Shown here piece after piece: positions 1 through 14,200 of a stretch of 64,000 nucleotides of DNA. How positions within the stretch are numbered: the first letter of the stretch is position 1; every line of letters starts with the position of its first letter. A program made the position numbers and the translations under genes. The notes under the pieces were generated by a model. That model had not been told where the DNA came from. It was given only the letters and a program-made list of their open reading frames with translations, and ran no database searches. Source of the DNA: Datnioides undecimradiatus (taxonomy: Eukaryota; Chordata; Actinopteri; Lobotiformes; Datnioididae); the NCBI GenBank assembly GCA_008933995.1, contig WARS01000011.1, positions 10,011,516 through 10,075,515 on the forward strand, read 5' to 3'.

Positions 1-3000
1 TAAGCTCATCTTTCAGTTACACAGATTCAAAATATTTCTGATACATTATCATCGATAAAAACTCTAATACATTGTGCATATTTGTACACTCTGTGGCAAG
101 GAATTTTTACCATTTTACCACAAAATGTATTATTTCTTTTTCTTGTAATAGAAGAATCCTGCTAGAGCTGAGTCAAAGAGGGAGGCTGTAGCTGGCGGCT
201 ACGTCTTTTTGCTGGCAGACCATCCTATCTGGGGCACTACAGGTGTAAAGGAATGTTCTTTCAACTGGCTTATTCATGGAAACAGGAATATATGTTTGCA
301 GGGTATCAAAGGTTTGTGTAAACAGCTACAGCCAAAGTAAGATTTTTTAGCAGAGTGTGGCTGATAGCCAGGTTACTCTGGGTGCATGTAAACACGGTCT
401 TTATGTGCTGGGCCGTCTGTGCTGTGGTGTGCAGGTGTGCTCCTTGCACATTATCAGACGGTATAAGAGGGTGATGATTTAACTGGAGACACAAATGTTT
501 TCTGTTGTCTCTGCACCCCAGTGTGACCTGGCTACAGTAAATTGGGAGAAATTGCATTACATTGGAAATGCAGTGAACTGCTATTATCTGTTGCTGTAAT
601 TTTTACTATCTTACTATTTGGGACTTTATATAATTTGGGGTCTCTAATGGCAGGATGTGTTGTGATCTATCAGGGCAATTGCTTAGACAATTACAGTATT
701 TACAGGTATCAAAAGTACAGTATAGAGTTACAGACTGACTACTGGATTCTTGGCTTTTACTGAGGGGCAAAGCGAGAAACAGTTTATGGATTGCTTGTAT
801 GGAATTGTTCAGAGAGCATTAAGGGCAACTGAGTTGGTAAAAAGCATTGAACATAATAGTAATTTAGATGAAAAAGTATGCCTGTCTCTGTTTCTACATA
901 TTACATTTTGAATAACTATAATCATAGAATGAAATAATTTATAATCACAAATTAAGGACTTGTGATTATAGTACATGTCTCTTTTATAAACAAAAATGTA
1001 ATTTTGCAAACCATTAGTGGTACTATATACAGCAGTGGAATCACATCAGTGGTGTGTGGTGGCTTATTTTGGATGATTAATTAGATGGCAAGATGCTCTA
1101 AAGCTGATCTGATTAAAGCTGGTACTTTATTATGACAAATATAAAGGCTTCTTTCTTTTTGGCTCTTAACCTTATCATATAGTTCTGCGCTTTTAAATTG
1201 AAAATAATGATTTAATTGGTCAGTTATTCAGTCAAGTAGCATTACCATTTCATCCATTCATTGTCATTACATCTCAGATCTCAGAACAATTGCCAAAGGT
1301 AACTGAGTAAACTTGGACACTAAATAGTATCATTTCCAAGCGGAGAGACAGTTCCACACAGAGTTCCACTTTCAGAAGCCACCCATTACTTGTAGAGTGA
1401 CTTCTTTGTGTAGCTACCTGGGCTCCGGGTTTATTTTTACCCTCCCTACGTCCCTCCTCATTCTTTAGCAGCTTCAGGAGATGGCGTTAGTTTGGCTTCA
1501 TCTCTGACAAAAGATAAATGAGCTCTGGGTCTGTGGTGATCCACTATGGCTGCCAGGGGGTTCCAAAATAGCAAACTATTTTTCATATGGAGCGAAGTGA
1601 TATGGAGTGCGATGCAGCAGGCGCTAACATTTACCATATCATAGAATACGGGAATACGTTTCATTCTTTCTTTTTTCTTACTTTTACTTTCAACTTTCTG
1701 TTTATATTGGGTGGGTGGGAACTGTGGCAATTAAAATGAATCACATATGTGTTGAAAGTAAGCTTATGTTGTTGTTTTTTTACAAAGATCATGGCTAAAA
1801 AAAGGCAAATCATCACTAAAGGAAAGATTAAGTGATTACTAGGTAGAAATGATTCAGCATTGTGTAAAGTATTTTTAAATATATATTTAAAATACAAAAA
1901 GTCATTTTTTTCCTCTGGTCTCAGCATTCATGTGATATTCTCTTTCTCCTACGCTTGTAACAATGTGTAGTAATTAGGGTGGATTTGCAGAGCAGCGCAG
2001 TTGCTTTGATAGAATCTCAAAATTGGTCATTAATCACCTTCTCACCACGAGGCAGAAAAACAACAGTGATGTGTTTTCACAGGAAAAAATGTCCTGTGTC
2101 AACAGGAGATCCACCAGCGCTCGCTATCAGCTGAAAGAAACTTTCCCATTTAAATGAGGAGCTACAGAGCTTGCGAGGCTCTTTGAAGAGATGTGCTTGG
2201 CACAAACAAGAGCGGCAGCCTCTCCTGTGTTTTTAACAGCCGAAACATCGCTGACACCTGATGGGTGATCAAACACAAGCCATCTCTCCCTGAATCCTCA
2301 TGGGGGCTCATCTTTGTACTCCTCTCTCTACAGATAAACCTGCAGACCACGCTGCTGGGACACCCCTCCACTCAATATTTACTAAAGGCTCGATCACCTG
2401 ACTGGATGCACTGCATTTGTAAAGGCAAATACATTTGTTGGTTTTGCAGCATTTGCACTCTGACTACAAGCCTGTCATTTCTTTGGATATAACACCACCC
2501 ACCATGTTTCAAGTCCCACTATAGATTATTTCTCTTCCAATATTCTGAGGGGATGAGTTGCTGGCTAAATCACCTCTGGGTAGAAACAAGTCCTGATGCC
2601 TCTTGGGAACACAGAGGGTTTGTGGGATGAACTCTTAGTGATGTTCATAGAGAGGTCAAAGTTATTCCTGAGAGTGGGAAGTTTTTTCTTCCTCATCGAC
2701 GTCTCAGTCCTTCTTCTTAATGATCCGTCCATAGTGTGGTGTGTGCATACTCGTTAGAGCTGTATTAGCATGAGTATTACAGTAGCGGGCGATCAGACGA
2801 AGTCAGACTGGCCACACAGGAGATGTGCTCTGTGAGAACCTTTCCTTGTCACTGAGGTGAGATGATTTATGATTTATTTTCCAATAAATCCCAGCCTGCT
2901 CTGTGCACTGGGCCCTCCTGTCAACAAACGGCGAGCACAACTATCCCCCTGCACCTTCCCTCCCACATCCACAGTGGTTGCCTCTCCATTGCTTCCTTCC

Positions 3001-4940
3001 TAGGTTGAGCCAAATTGTGAAGGGCTTCCACAGTTATTAATACAGCTTATTTGTACACGTGCATGTCTGGTAATTGGAACAAGGGAAGGGATGGTGGCGA
3101 GATTAAAAAGCCATGAATGACAGAGCTCCAGTGGTGTTGGATTCAGTAGAAGGCTGGCAGGCTCTGCACACCTGGGCCTCTAGGCAGATGGTGAGGGTTG
3201 AGGGTTACATAACACCAGGCTAAGCCATATGTCTCCCAACCACACAGAACCTTTAGGAAGCCCATAGTTCGCCTTCGAATGCAGTCCATATGAGACCACA
3301 GGGCAAATGTGTTCTGCTCCCTGATCCCAGACCAGGTGTTGGGTGAGTTTCTTCTCTGTGCTTCTGTTGTGAACATTGGCAGCAAAACAACTAAAACTGG
3401 ATGGTGGAGTATAATAAAGGTAATGATCATGAGTAAAAGAGTAAAAGATGTGACCAGGTCTTATATCTAGAGGACTATTGGATTGTAAATAGTGGTAAAG
3501 AGCTTGATTACATATTGCTGAGGATATACAGTAGCTCCAGTCTGATACTGTAATTGTTTAGATGAAGTACAATGACTTGGGAATTGATCAGGGCAGTACT
3601 TTCAGCCCAGGCTAATTTAAGTTAATGTAAGTGCCTTTTTTAACATTCAGTGTTGTTTACAAAAGAAAAACAAAAAGGTCTTAAGAGAAGTGGAAAAAAC
3701 TTAAAGCAATCTCCTGGCTTCTCCTCACCTTATTCTCAGCATATTATCCATGGTAGATTTCCTCATTGTGATACAACTGCTTGACAATGCAAGGCTTAAA
3801 AATACAAATGCAGAGGCAAGTGCACCATATTTCACATACAAACACTTTCAGAGTGACATTTGAGACATTTTGGGATAGTTATAATGCTGAGATGAAGCAT
3901 CCAGAGGAGATTAGTGAGCTAAATGGGAAACAATAGATGCTGCAGTGGGACAGGAGGATATGATTCTTCATTGTGTTAATCACAGCGGAACAGCCCTGTC
4001 GTCTTCACCAAACAATGCCATGGTGATGCTAATGGCACTGCCAACCATGACTAAGAGTGCACTCCAAATGATTGATAGCCAGAATTATATCAAGGTGACT
4101 TTCAGTCAGCTCCATCAGTTTGTTTAGTTTGATCGATAATAACCAACACATCTTAACATAGACATGCCCGCAATGCAAACCCATTCATCAGCTTGTAGTC
4201 ATTATCTCACACTTTTAATTTTAGTTTAACAGAGAGAAATATTTCATCCTTGTCTGTCAAAGGCAACGTAAAATAACATATCTGCATATTAAATGAGCTG
4301 TATAAAATGACAGAATTGGCTTTGGATACTTTAGATTTCAGTGTAACTTTTACCACCATAGCGCTATTTTTATTTGGCATTTTAATCAGTAGTAATACTC
4401 TGTTTTTCTCCAATGCAACAATATGTCACAAGTATTCCCAGTCCGATGCCTAAAGAGCCATGCTGGAGCTGGTCACGTCCACGCTTAATGTGGATGTATG
4501 AGCAGGTCAGGCCAGCTGCAGAGACAAGAGCAAAGTCTCTGTCCACTTGGCCCACTGCCCCTGCCTTGCGTTCACAGCACAGTGCGCCCACAGGCTACAA
4601 CAACACACAAAGAGTGCCCCATGTGCTACATCACAAATGAAAGATCAAACATCAATGTTCACCATAGGTTCTCAGAGCAAGCTGTTAATCACAATGAATT
4701 TACTGTGTTTCAGTCAAGAGCTCACCCTGAGAGTACTCCAGTTAAACTGTACAGTTTCACTGAAGAGATTTTGTTGGCTTTTTTTTCAGTGTCTCCGCAT
4801 AATAATGTACATATTATTGCATTATTGCCACAGTAGAGTTGGATGAAGTGGTGTGTAATGGCTTTCTTTTATGTTGTGGGAATCCCCCCTGCATTATATT
4901 GATTTCGCAAAGGGTACGTTCTGATTCATAAAAAAGCCTC
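1..4940. other. Upstream DNA, no gene recognised
   Basis: Both strands were checked for recognisable proteins, tRNA-like folds and transposon ends, and none were found. Open frames are below 115 codons and have no domain features. The DNA is AT-rich and unique. Confidence 0.6.
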
Positions 4941-4958
4941 ACTACACTACACTACACT
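4941..4958. repeat. Short ACTAC pentamer tandem
   Basis: Three perfect ACTAC units are followed by a partial one. It lies just upstream of the telomere-like patch. Confidence 0.75.
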
Positions 4959-4997
4959 CAGTCAGTGATTTGTTAATTGTTAACTGGGGACTCGGCC

Positions 4998-5070
4998 CAA
5001 ACCCTAATCCAATATAATACTAACCCTGCCCTAACCCCTAATAGTAATACTACTATCTAACCCTAACCCT
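4998..5070. repeat. Degenerate telomere-like CCCTAA patch
   Basis: The vertebrate telomere hexamer in CCCTAA orientation occurs at 5002-5007, 5029-5034 (with a CCCCTAA variant after it) and twice in tandem around 5058-5070, separated by AT-rich triplets. It is too short and irregular for a functional array. It may be an interstitial relic of telomeric repair or a chance low-complexity sequence. Confidence 0.5.
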
Positions 5071-6152
5071 ATCTGAAACACCTTTAGGCCCTAGTGCATA
5101 ACCAATGGGTTATTTTAGCCCAAACCTTTTGATTTAAATACCCCACTTCTTTCATGTGTTTAGTTATTTGACATAGAATTTTAGCCTTCCTGGGTATAAA
5201 TGTAGTAGTTTTGTCAGTCTTTACTCCTTTAAGGGACCCCTGTCAGATTTAAAGTCTAATCTTAACCTTTAGGTGAGACTGTGAAATTTGAGGATGACTA
5301 TAAATTAGTTAGACAACTTACTCTTGACCAAACCTGATCCTGACCTAATCTTTCAGAAGGGAAACTGTAAAGCCAGAAGTTACAAGCCCTTTGAGTAGGG
5401 AACTGAAAGATAGAAAAAAACAGTTTAATATATATTCCTCATTGGATGATATACACTTTCAATGCCATTGATTTATCACTGCAGAACACAGTTAAGCTAC
5501 TGATATTTCTGAGCCTTAGTCTAAGCCATTGGTTATAACTTGTAAAAACCTCAGACAGACAAAGGATCAATGAGTCAAACAGATTTTACTAATTTTATTC
5601 AGCTCAACAACGCTTCTGCCTCTGCACTCTCTCTGCTACTAGAGGATGGAGAGGGGGTGGCAGATTAACAAAAAGGGATTCATTTTGGTCATTTTGCTAA
5701 CAAGGGGGATCACATCTCCCCTCACCCCTCCCTTAAATCGTGCACTGCTTATACTGCAGAAGTCATATGATATAGAAATATCATAATACATTTTCGAAAA
5801 AAGAGTAGGTCTTAATGCAAGCACCTAATGCCTCTCCTGGGTGGAACCTGAGCACTCGCCAAGATGCCTACAACGATGAGTTCAGATATCATATTTGAAA
5901 AGACAGGGCAAATCCCAGAACGTGGCAACAAATAGCCCAATGGCAGTGACTCACCTCTTTGAGAGGCTTATGCAAACCCAGGGGGAAGGTGATGGATTTT
6001 TTCCCTTACCTACAGTGAGCGGAGCAGATGCTGGAGAAAGATTCTGGACGTCACGAGAAGTAAAATATGAGTGCAGTTGTGTGTGTATGTGTGTGTACAT
6101 GAAACACTAGTTCACAGAGTTCTGGAGTTTCAATAACTTTTGAAATACTTGG

Positions 6153-6157
<5 letters not shown>

Positions 6158-6184
<27 letters not shown>
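6158..6184. repeat. Poly(A) tract, 27 bases
   Basis: An uninterrupted run of 27 A follows GGAGGGT. The flanking DNA does not resemble a retrotransposed gene or a SINE that I recognise, so it is listed as a homopolymer. Confidence 0.95.
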
Positions 6185-6189
<5 letters not shown>

Positions 6190-6565
6190 GAGACAAAAAG
6201 ATTACAAACCATCGTAGCACGAGGAGCTTCTCCCCAGGAAGGCCCAGATCTCTCAAGTTATATTTGTGGGTCTGAAGTTGTATTCACGACACATTAGAGA
6301 CAAAAGGAGTACGCAACTGCATGCAGACGAAATGAACAGCATATTATGTCTAAATCTGGCAATATACAACGGTGATAAAATACTGTAAACTGGACATATG
6401 AATCACATAGCAAAATCACAATTCTCAATAGGCACTTAAATAATAAAATGTGTTTTTCTTTAATCAAATAATGATGTCACTGTTACATCTAATGAATTTT
6501 TTGTAAGGAATAATAAATAATCTGGTTAATTAGTTCTTATTACTGACAATCAAGCTGGTTGTTTT

Positions 6566-6600
6566 TACAGTGCCTTACCTGAGAGTATTCCGCATTTTAA
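6566..6600 (+). mobile_element. Possible Tc1/mariner terminal-repeat remnant
   Basis: TACAGTGCCTTACC followed by GAGAGTATTCCGCATTTT resembles the end of fish Tc1-like elements, which typically begin TACAGTGCCTTGC and continue to an AGTATTC motif. No matching opposite end (AAGGCACTGTA type) or transposase fragment was found nearby, so this would be a solo or truncated end. Confidence 0.4.
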
Positions 6601-9600
6601 TATATTGTAATATACTAATTTACTCATTGTGAATGCCCTACACAAATGCTTTGCATCTTGGAGCACAAGTTGAAGAGAGCTTGATTAACTCACTCTGTCC
6701 TGCGCGCATTTTTTCTGTAAACACTTAACTTTTCTATTCATATCTAACAATTTTTCAGCCCTGTTAATGCAGGCATTGTTTATTTTGAAAAGGTCATTAG
6801 AGTTGTGAAGAGAAGCGGGCTGTGTAGAAATGATTTGATTGAGGTAGTGGAGGTAGCTCTGGCACAGTGAGTTATGGACACCCAACAGAGAGGAGCCTCT
6901 TCATTAGTGGAGTGATTAAAATTGATGGGAACCTATGGAGCTCCAGCTCCCCTGAACTCCCTGGAGCATAGCTCTCATTCTGCGCTCATTTATTTGGGAC
7001 TTTGTGTTGATCAATAAAAGGTGCCTGCTGCTCACCATGGGGTCTGGCTGGGGAAAAAACCCACCTAGGAAAAAGAGAAGAGACTTGTTTTGTTGTTCAA
7101 GACAAACATAACTGTGAACAATTCCGGCTTTAGAAAACCTTGGGGAAAACGACAGCTTTGGCTGTTGTCTCTATGTAATTTTCTTTACAGGCTGTCTATT
7201 TTAGTCTTGGTGAATTTTAGACTGACGTTTAAGCAACCCACACCGTTTCCAAAACACTGTTTCAAAAACTCCAAGTTCGGTCACATGTTGAACTGAAAAA
7301 ACACATTTTAAACAGAATAAAGGCAATGTGAACCATTTCCTGAGGTTTAGGATTAAACAAAATAAATTATTTCTACTTACATTACTTATGCCAGACATTG
7401 TACTGACAGGTAATAGTCAATCGATGTGGCGTTGACGTTCAGATGCTTTTATCTCAACTGTAACTATCACAATTTAAAAATCATTGATTTTATTATTGAT
7501 TGATACATTTCAGGGACTTTCACTCTGATTAGAGGGAACTCTTGTGAATCTCAATTGTTAGATTTATCAAGAGTATCTTTTGTAGATGGTTACATTTTGG
7601 TCCATTATGAAATAAATTTACTTAAGTTAGTTCATGCTCTATCTCTCTAGATTATGATAGCATTGCATGGAAAACTTTACATTGATACAAAGCATATTAA
7701 TTAAAGTTTCCACAGCCTTTGTGGACTGAGTGATACACTTGAAACCATAGTTGCTAAAAGGAACAGGAATTAATATCTGTGTATTGGACCAGAGCCAGAT
7801 AATGGGCAGAGATGCTGAACAGAGTCCAGACTCTCTTTGTCTGTGTCCAGCTCTGCTCATTAGAGTGGCGCTGTGCAGCTCATGGCCCATCGCTCCCCAC
7901 TGCTATGCGGGGCCTTGCCCAAACAAACAGAGATGATGTGAATCACATGTCAGTTTATTGCAGGAAATAAGAGTTTCTGCAGTGCTCAGGGTCTGCAACA
8001 CAATATACATGTGAGCTATGACACAGGTTCAACAAAAGTTATTCACATTTATTGAAATTTGAAATATGTTCAGAACTAACAATGTTATAATTTAATAATA
8101 ACTGAGTAATTTCAGCCCTGGTAAGATTCATTCTAAGTGTTCAGTATGTTTCTAATTAGTGATATGCCGCTCTCATACACTGGATCTCTCTACCTGCAGC
8201 AATACTGACCTGAGATAATGGCCTGAAATAAATGATTAACATTAAATACTGTTTTTTTTCTCACTGCAATCACAAACTCTTGCTGTGCTGTGTGCTGTGT
8301 TGATATTGCAATGCAAAACACATACAGTTATTATTTCAACCAGTACAAAGCAACATGCTGCATTAGCAGTTTTGTGATAAACTTGCACATACACTTACCA
8401 CGCCACATATAATATGTTAGTCTTCTATTGTGCATTGTAAAGATGCAAAAAATTAGAAAATCTGACAGTAGCATCTTTGACTGAACAGACTGATCGTTTA
8501 GACTATACATAGGTCACATAGATTACACAATAAATAATACTAGCTTCAGCTACACCTGCTGTGACACTAAACCAATATCGTTTAACCAGAAACCCTCAGA
8601 GACCAATCAAGAGTAGGCCAACTGATCAGTCGGACTAATATGAACTTTTTCCAGACAAACTGATTTCAATAAATTCTGTATGTAGGTCCATAATAAACAA
8701 TACATTTCAGAACACCAAAGATGCTGAAGTTGAAGTTTATTTAGAAATAGTGCCCTGTCCAGTAGATATTATAGACACACATACACACACAACCCAGATC
8801 AATGAAGTGTTTGTTTAACCTCTTAAATATCAATAAAGTTATCCTCCAAAGTCCAGTATTAGCTGGGCTAAAGAGCTATCCAGACCCAGGATTTTTAATT
8901 CATAATTGCATCAAAAACACGGACACCAAATGGTTTGGTGACCCAACAAACAACCTTTACTGCCCCAAATACACCGCACTATTGGCTATTACATTGAGGT
9001 TTTACTTGATAACATGTGGTCTATGTCAGAACTGCATTTGGTGGGTCCAATTGCATTGCTCAGTTACTCCTATGAAGCCGACAATCTATTAATATAAGAT
9101 AAACTATGAAAATATTTATTTGTATATATCCGGCTTTATGAACATACATAATGGGCTATCGTACTTCTTGAGCATGACATATGACATTCATAATGTTTTT
9201 AATCAATAAATCATTAACATCAGTGTATGTAGCACATACCCTCTTTTTTCACAGAGCAGCAAAAATATAATACATAACATTACAGTTCCAGGTTTTCTTG
9301 GTAGAAAGTGATGATATATGAAATGGTTAAGACTATTTTTCAGAGCAGCTTTATTTATTCTCCATGCAATATCCAATTTTACTTTTCAACTCCTGTTTAC
9401 CTGCAGCTGTATCACAGCCCTGTTTAGGTACCCTGCATGACCTGACACTCATATTGTGTCCATCAATTAACTCACAGTGAAGAAATACAAAATTATTAGG
9501 GTTGTTATTACAAACTTGAACTTTGGAGAAAGCATTGCCCAGAGAAAAACATATCTGATAATTAAACTTGGGTCCTGGGGTGTATTAAAGTTAGTTTTAT

Positions 9601-10995
9601 GGTAACTAGATACCATCTGAAGTGTTTTCAGCTTGGTCTGGAGTTTTTTTTTTTTAGTGTGCCTCCCATCTTTGATTATGCTTTATTGCAACTAATGAGG
9701 CAATCGGGTCCTACCCTTGTATGAGTTTGTTTTAATGTTGTTTTCTTTTCACAGTGTGGGTTATGATAACTAGGAGGTTTAAGCATTTGAACTTCAATCT
9801 TGGCAAAATTGTAAATTTTACATTTCTACACACTCTCAGATCTGGTTGCAAATGATGAAATAAACATTTGCTGCTCAAAAGCTAATGATATCTAAATTGT
9901 GAACAATACATTTTAACAGAATTAAAATGACTTCCTTTGACTTGAGTCCTGTGATTTCTCTGTGTGGACATTTCACCCTCCCTTGCCCAGCGGATCCAGA
10001 GAGAGGCAGGCTTTGAGGAAAGTCTTTTTGTGTTAAAGCCTTTGAATATCTATTCTTTATGATCTCTATTCCCTCTGCTGAAGTTCAGAGTGTGCGTGAG
10101 CGGAGGAAGGGGAAGGGTGGAATCATAACACTGATGATGAGATGACACCGAACATACTTTGGAGAGCATTTTTGATTCTTTACACATTTTCCTAAACTCA
10201 GACAAATATATCCAGAAGCTATCACTGTATTCCATAAGCTGGTTCGATGAATAATGGTTGTTATGACAGGGAGCAGTGTCAATCAGACATGATAGCTTGA
10301 AGAAGTAAAATAAACATGAAACAAGGCGAATAAAAAGGGAGTTATATAAAGCTCTCCTTGATGTTCAGCATCGTACCTCTTTACCCCTAGTGTGTCTGTT
10401 CTATAATGGCACAAAGTAGGGATAGGTTGGCGCTGTCTTTTTCATCTCTCTGCCTTTTGTTAGTATGTTGAGAGAGGCAAAGAGAGAGGGAGAGTGAGGA
10501 AGGAGGAAGGAGAGGAGGGTGTTGGGGATTGGACCCAGTCCCTGCACACCCAATTAAAGGAATCTTCTGCTCAAAGACACAGTCTGGCAACATGTGTTCT
10601 GACATTTGTCTTCCTGAGTGTTGTGATTTACGGTACCATGGAGCTAAAGGCTAAATTAGCAGCCGCCCAATATCAGAGACCCGAGCAGTAATGTCGGATG
10701 GGCGAGGATTGTCAGATAGGATCAGGCAGGCGGTGAGCTGCTGTCTTGTTTTCATCGTCTCATGCAACAGTATAGGCTGGCGACCATAGCGCTGTGTTGA
10801 CTGACCAGTCAAAATAATGTTATTATAATCTGTGCAGTTTTTACATCAGCAGCATGTTATCAGCACCATGTCCAGGAAAAAGCAAAACATTTCTGCATGT
10901 AATATATGTTACTGTGTATACACAACAATTCCCAGTATATTTTTCAGTATGAAATGAGCAGAGTAAATGACCAGTCTTCAGTAGTGTTAGATGTT

Positions 10996-11250
10996 GGGCT
11001 GCAGCTAATGATTATTTTCACTATTGATTGAACCGTCGATCATTTTATTGATTGATCAGTTAGTTAGTTTTGTCTGAAAATAGTTAAAGGTTTTGTTCAA
11101 TGTTGCCCAAAGCACAAGATGACATCCTTGAATGTCCAGGAATTGTTCACATTTGATGAGCTGAAATCTGATAATAAAAGTGACTAAGAACTATTAAACA
11201 GTTGTCGATTCTTTTAATGGTTGACAACTAATCAACTAATCGTAGCAGTT
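10996..11250. mobile_element. Degraded fish MITE (non-autonomous DNA transposon)
   Basis: The element opens with GGGCTGCAGCTAATGATTA, continues with CCCAAAGCACAAGATGACAT-like and TCACATTTGATGAGCTG-like segments, and ends with GACAACTAATCAACTAATCG and a GCAG terminus. This matches, with decay and an internal deletion, a short non-autonomous DNA element with GGGCTGCAAC-type terminal inverted repeats that I know from many percomorph fish introns. The two ends are imperfect inverted repeats (CTGC...ATTA against TAAT...GCAG). It codes for nothing, and I cannot see a clear target-site duplication, which fits an old insertion. The superfamily (probably hAT-like) is not certain. Confidence 0.8.
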
Positions 11251-14200
11251 GTATAGAGGTGAACTTGTTTAGCTACTGCCATGTACATCCACGTACACAG
11301 ATATGTGTCCGTATGAAATATTCCGTCCTGGATACAGGGTTGTTTTCTATCCTCTGAACCTTTAAAACATAAACTCTAATCGAGAACCTCCTTCCCCAGA
11401 CACTGCTTTGATCTCTTCCTGTGGGACCTGTTTGTGCCCAACAGGATTCTCTGATAAGCCTTAGAACCAGGCAGCAATTACACTACTAATTACACAAGTA
11501 CAAAACCTTGACCTTGCACTTGATTTACCTGCCTCTGTACATCGCCTCAGAATTCAACTTCTGTAGGCACACAAACAAAAACAGGCACTGTGGTTTATGA
11601 ACTTGTATGCACAACTTAAAAAACAACAACAGGAAGCCTATTACTGAACACACAGACAGTAGAGTTGTTGTGGCATTGTGGGATGTGCCATCCCAGCAGC
11701 AGGTTTAGAGGTGTGATCTCACAAGGTGAGTGCATGCTGGAGGAGAAGGCTGCCTTGCGGTCAGCAGGGAGGCAGCGGGCCTCAGGGAAAAGCTCTTAAC
11801 TTCTGTCAGGCACAAATAACCACGCCATTTTTCACCTCGTGATTTTTAACTGAGAAAACCATTCCTGTCCCCAGTCATATGAACTCTACGCACTTGCCAT
11901 GAGTCAATTCTAGCCCTGACAGGAAAGAGTTTACTTTAACCTGCCAATCTTTATTTCTTCATTGTTGCAGGACCTTTTTTTTATTCACAGTTCAGTGTTT
12001 TGGAATATTGGAAACAATATTCCCAATCCAAACTTATTGATTGTGTGAATACATTACTCTCTAACATTGTATCTCTGAGCATGAATGAGTGCAGTGTGAC
12101 AACTCTGGCTTTCTTGATTTCATGCTTTTGTGACCAAGAAGCCACAATATGACTACCGAGGGAAAAATATAAATTGTTACCATTGTTGCCAAGACATGTC
12201 TTTATTTGATCTGGACTTAAAGATAGTGCTAAAATGCTAAAAATTTGCCAATATAATTGCATTATTTTTTATTAAGAATTAATGAAAACCTCAGTTGTCC
12301 TAGCTTTTGATGTGGCCTGACATTTGAGGCAACATTAACACTCTTATTTTCCAGCAATGATTAGCAATTGCAGATTTAAATAGTGAAGCACATTCAATCA
12401 CATTAGTTATTATTAATGTGCAAAAGACTTCCTTTATATATAGAAATGTCTACACAATGTCTGTCTGTGAGTGATTTACTGTGGTCAGGCTGCTGCTAGG
12501 TGGTGCTATTGGTAGCACTGTCTTTGAGGCAGGCAGTACACACTTAGAGTGAAGCAGTACTGAAGATTAATCTGTATTTGCCCAAAATGTAAAGATGTGA
12601 AGCCCTATAGTTAGAGGCTATCATGTATATAAATTGTTATATTCCATTGCCTTATATGCATACACTGTACAACAGACAGTACTCCACATGTTTGCTGAAA
12701 TAACAGCAGTGACTTTTCAGCTGCCTCCCAGGTCTGCACTCCTGAGGCGCACATTCTTAAAGTGAAAACATATAAGAGCGGGTGCCCCTGTGCTCGAGTA
12801 TGTTGCCATACATCACATCATTTAACACTTTGAACTGTCAGAAATGTGTCACTCTCTCTCTCTCTTGATACCTTCATCTGTCAGAGTGAAATCATAAATA
12901 CAATCATTTCCCCAATGTTGGCTCTTTATTCTGTCAACCGTTTCAAAATGTGACTGTGCCTCTTCATTTCCGACGCATGAATAAGTGAAAGGCCATTAAT
13001 ATGTCTCTTTCATTACACTCTGGCACTCTGCACTGCATGAGCATGCAAAGAACTGCGTGTTTGCTGGGCTCGGGTTCTGATGTCCGATTTGTAAGGCAAC
13101 AAAGATATGTCACCATGTCCGCATGAAAAAAAAAAAGTGCCATTCTGAGAATTCATATTTTGTTCCTGCTGTTAAAACAGACAACTGGTGCAGCAAGAGG
13201 AGAGGAGAAAAACACATCCAGGAATTTTCAGGAAAAATCTGCTTTAAATTATGAGCAAAATGTTTGCACTCATCTGAATGAATCATGTTTTTGTAAACAC
13301 AGCTGAACTTATCTTCTCTGAAGAAACTTCATTCTTTAAAATTTATAATCTCCATGCAACCTTGTGTACTCCTGATTGGGAGTTAAGTTTTAAACAAATA
13401 TTTTTCCAACATGACCCGTACAAAGATTGTGTATGCTCTGCTTGTAACCAGACTCGTCAGACTTATTTTTCAGTGTGTTTTGTTTAAAGATCACCCTGGA
13501 GTTTGACAAACACATTTTTTCCTCTTTTGTGTGCCACTCCCAAGACAAGATTAGTGGGGAAACTCATCAGTCTCCTTGGCTGTTGTCTGATAAACTTTTT
13601 ATTTGAAGGGTGTCCTGTCTGGTGTCTCTGGTGTCTTCCTCCAGTGCACTCCTGATTTGAAATATAGCCTTACATAATGAGGGAGAAAAATAGAGCGGTG
13701 TTGCACCCCTGAGCCGGTGTCAGCTTAATCAATCATTTTTAAACACAGGCAGGCATGCTTACTCTACTCGCTGCACATCCACCACATCCTTCCCCTGCTC
13801 AACAATGTGACAGCAGCATAATTCATTTTAACTCCAAAAATTAAACAGGCAGCATCACACTTGTCCTTGCATCATGTTGGTTAAAACACAGCACAGTGTG
13901 TTGGTCTGCCAGTGCGTTCATGTTGCTTTTGTCTCTGCATTTATGTAAAACAAAACATTACTCTTTACATTACTTGTTACTTGTTCTTATGTTATGAAAT
14001 GCACGCACACACATAAGGAGTAATTAAATGTAGACTGACTGCAGTGTGCATTTTGAATACAGATGTGGGCGTTTGTATGTACATATGCATACCAGTTATG
14101 TAGACATGTGCTGTGTGTGTTTGTGTTTTTCAGAGGTAAAGCTGAGAGCGTGCGTACGTATCTCCCAAGTTCAAGTTTCTCAGCTCCGCTGCTGAACAAG

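Larger units (their letters stand above)
5071..10995. other. Upstream DNA between telomere-like patch and MITE
   Basis: Apart from the poly(A) tract at 6158-6184 and the possible Tc1 end at 6566, I see no gene or recognisable element. A short CA-rich stretch lies near 8774-8792. Confidence 0.55.

Noticed and set aside
6158-6184. Poly(A) tract considered as the tail of a retrocopy or SINE
   Set aside because: No gene-like, tRNA-like or LINE-like sequence precedes it on either strand.
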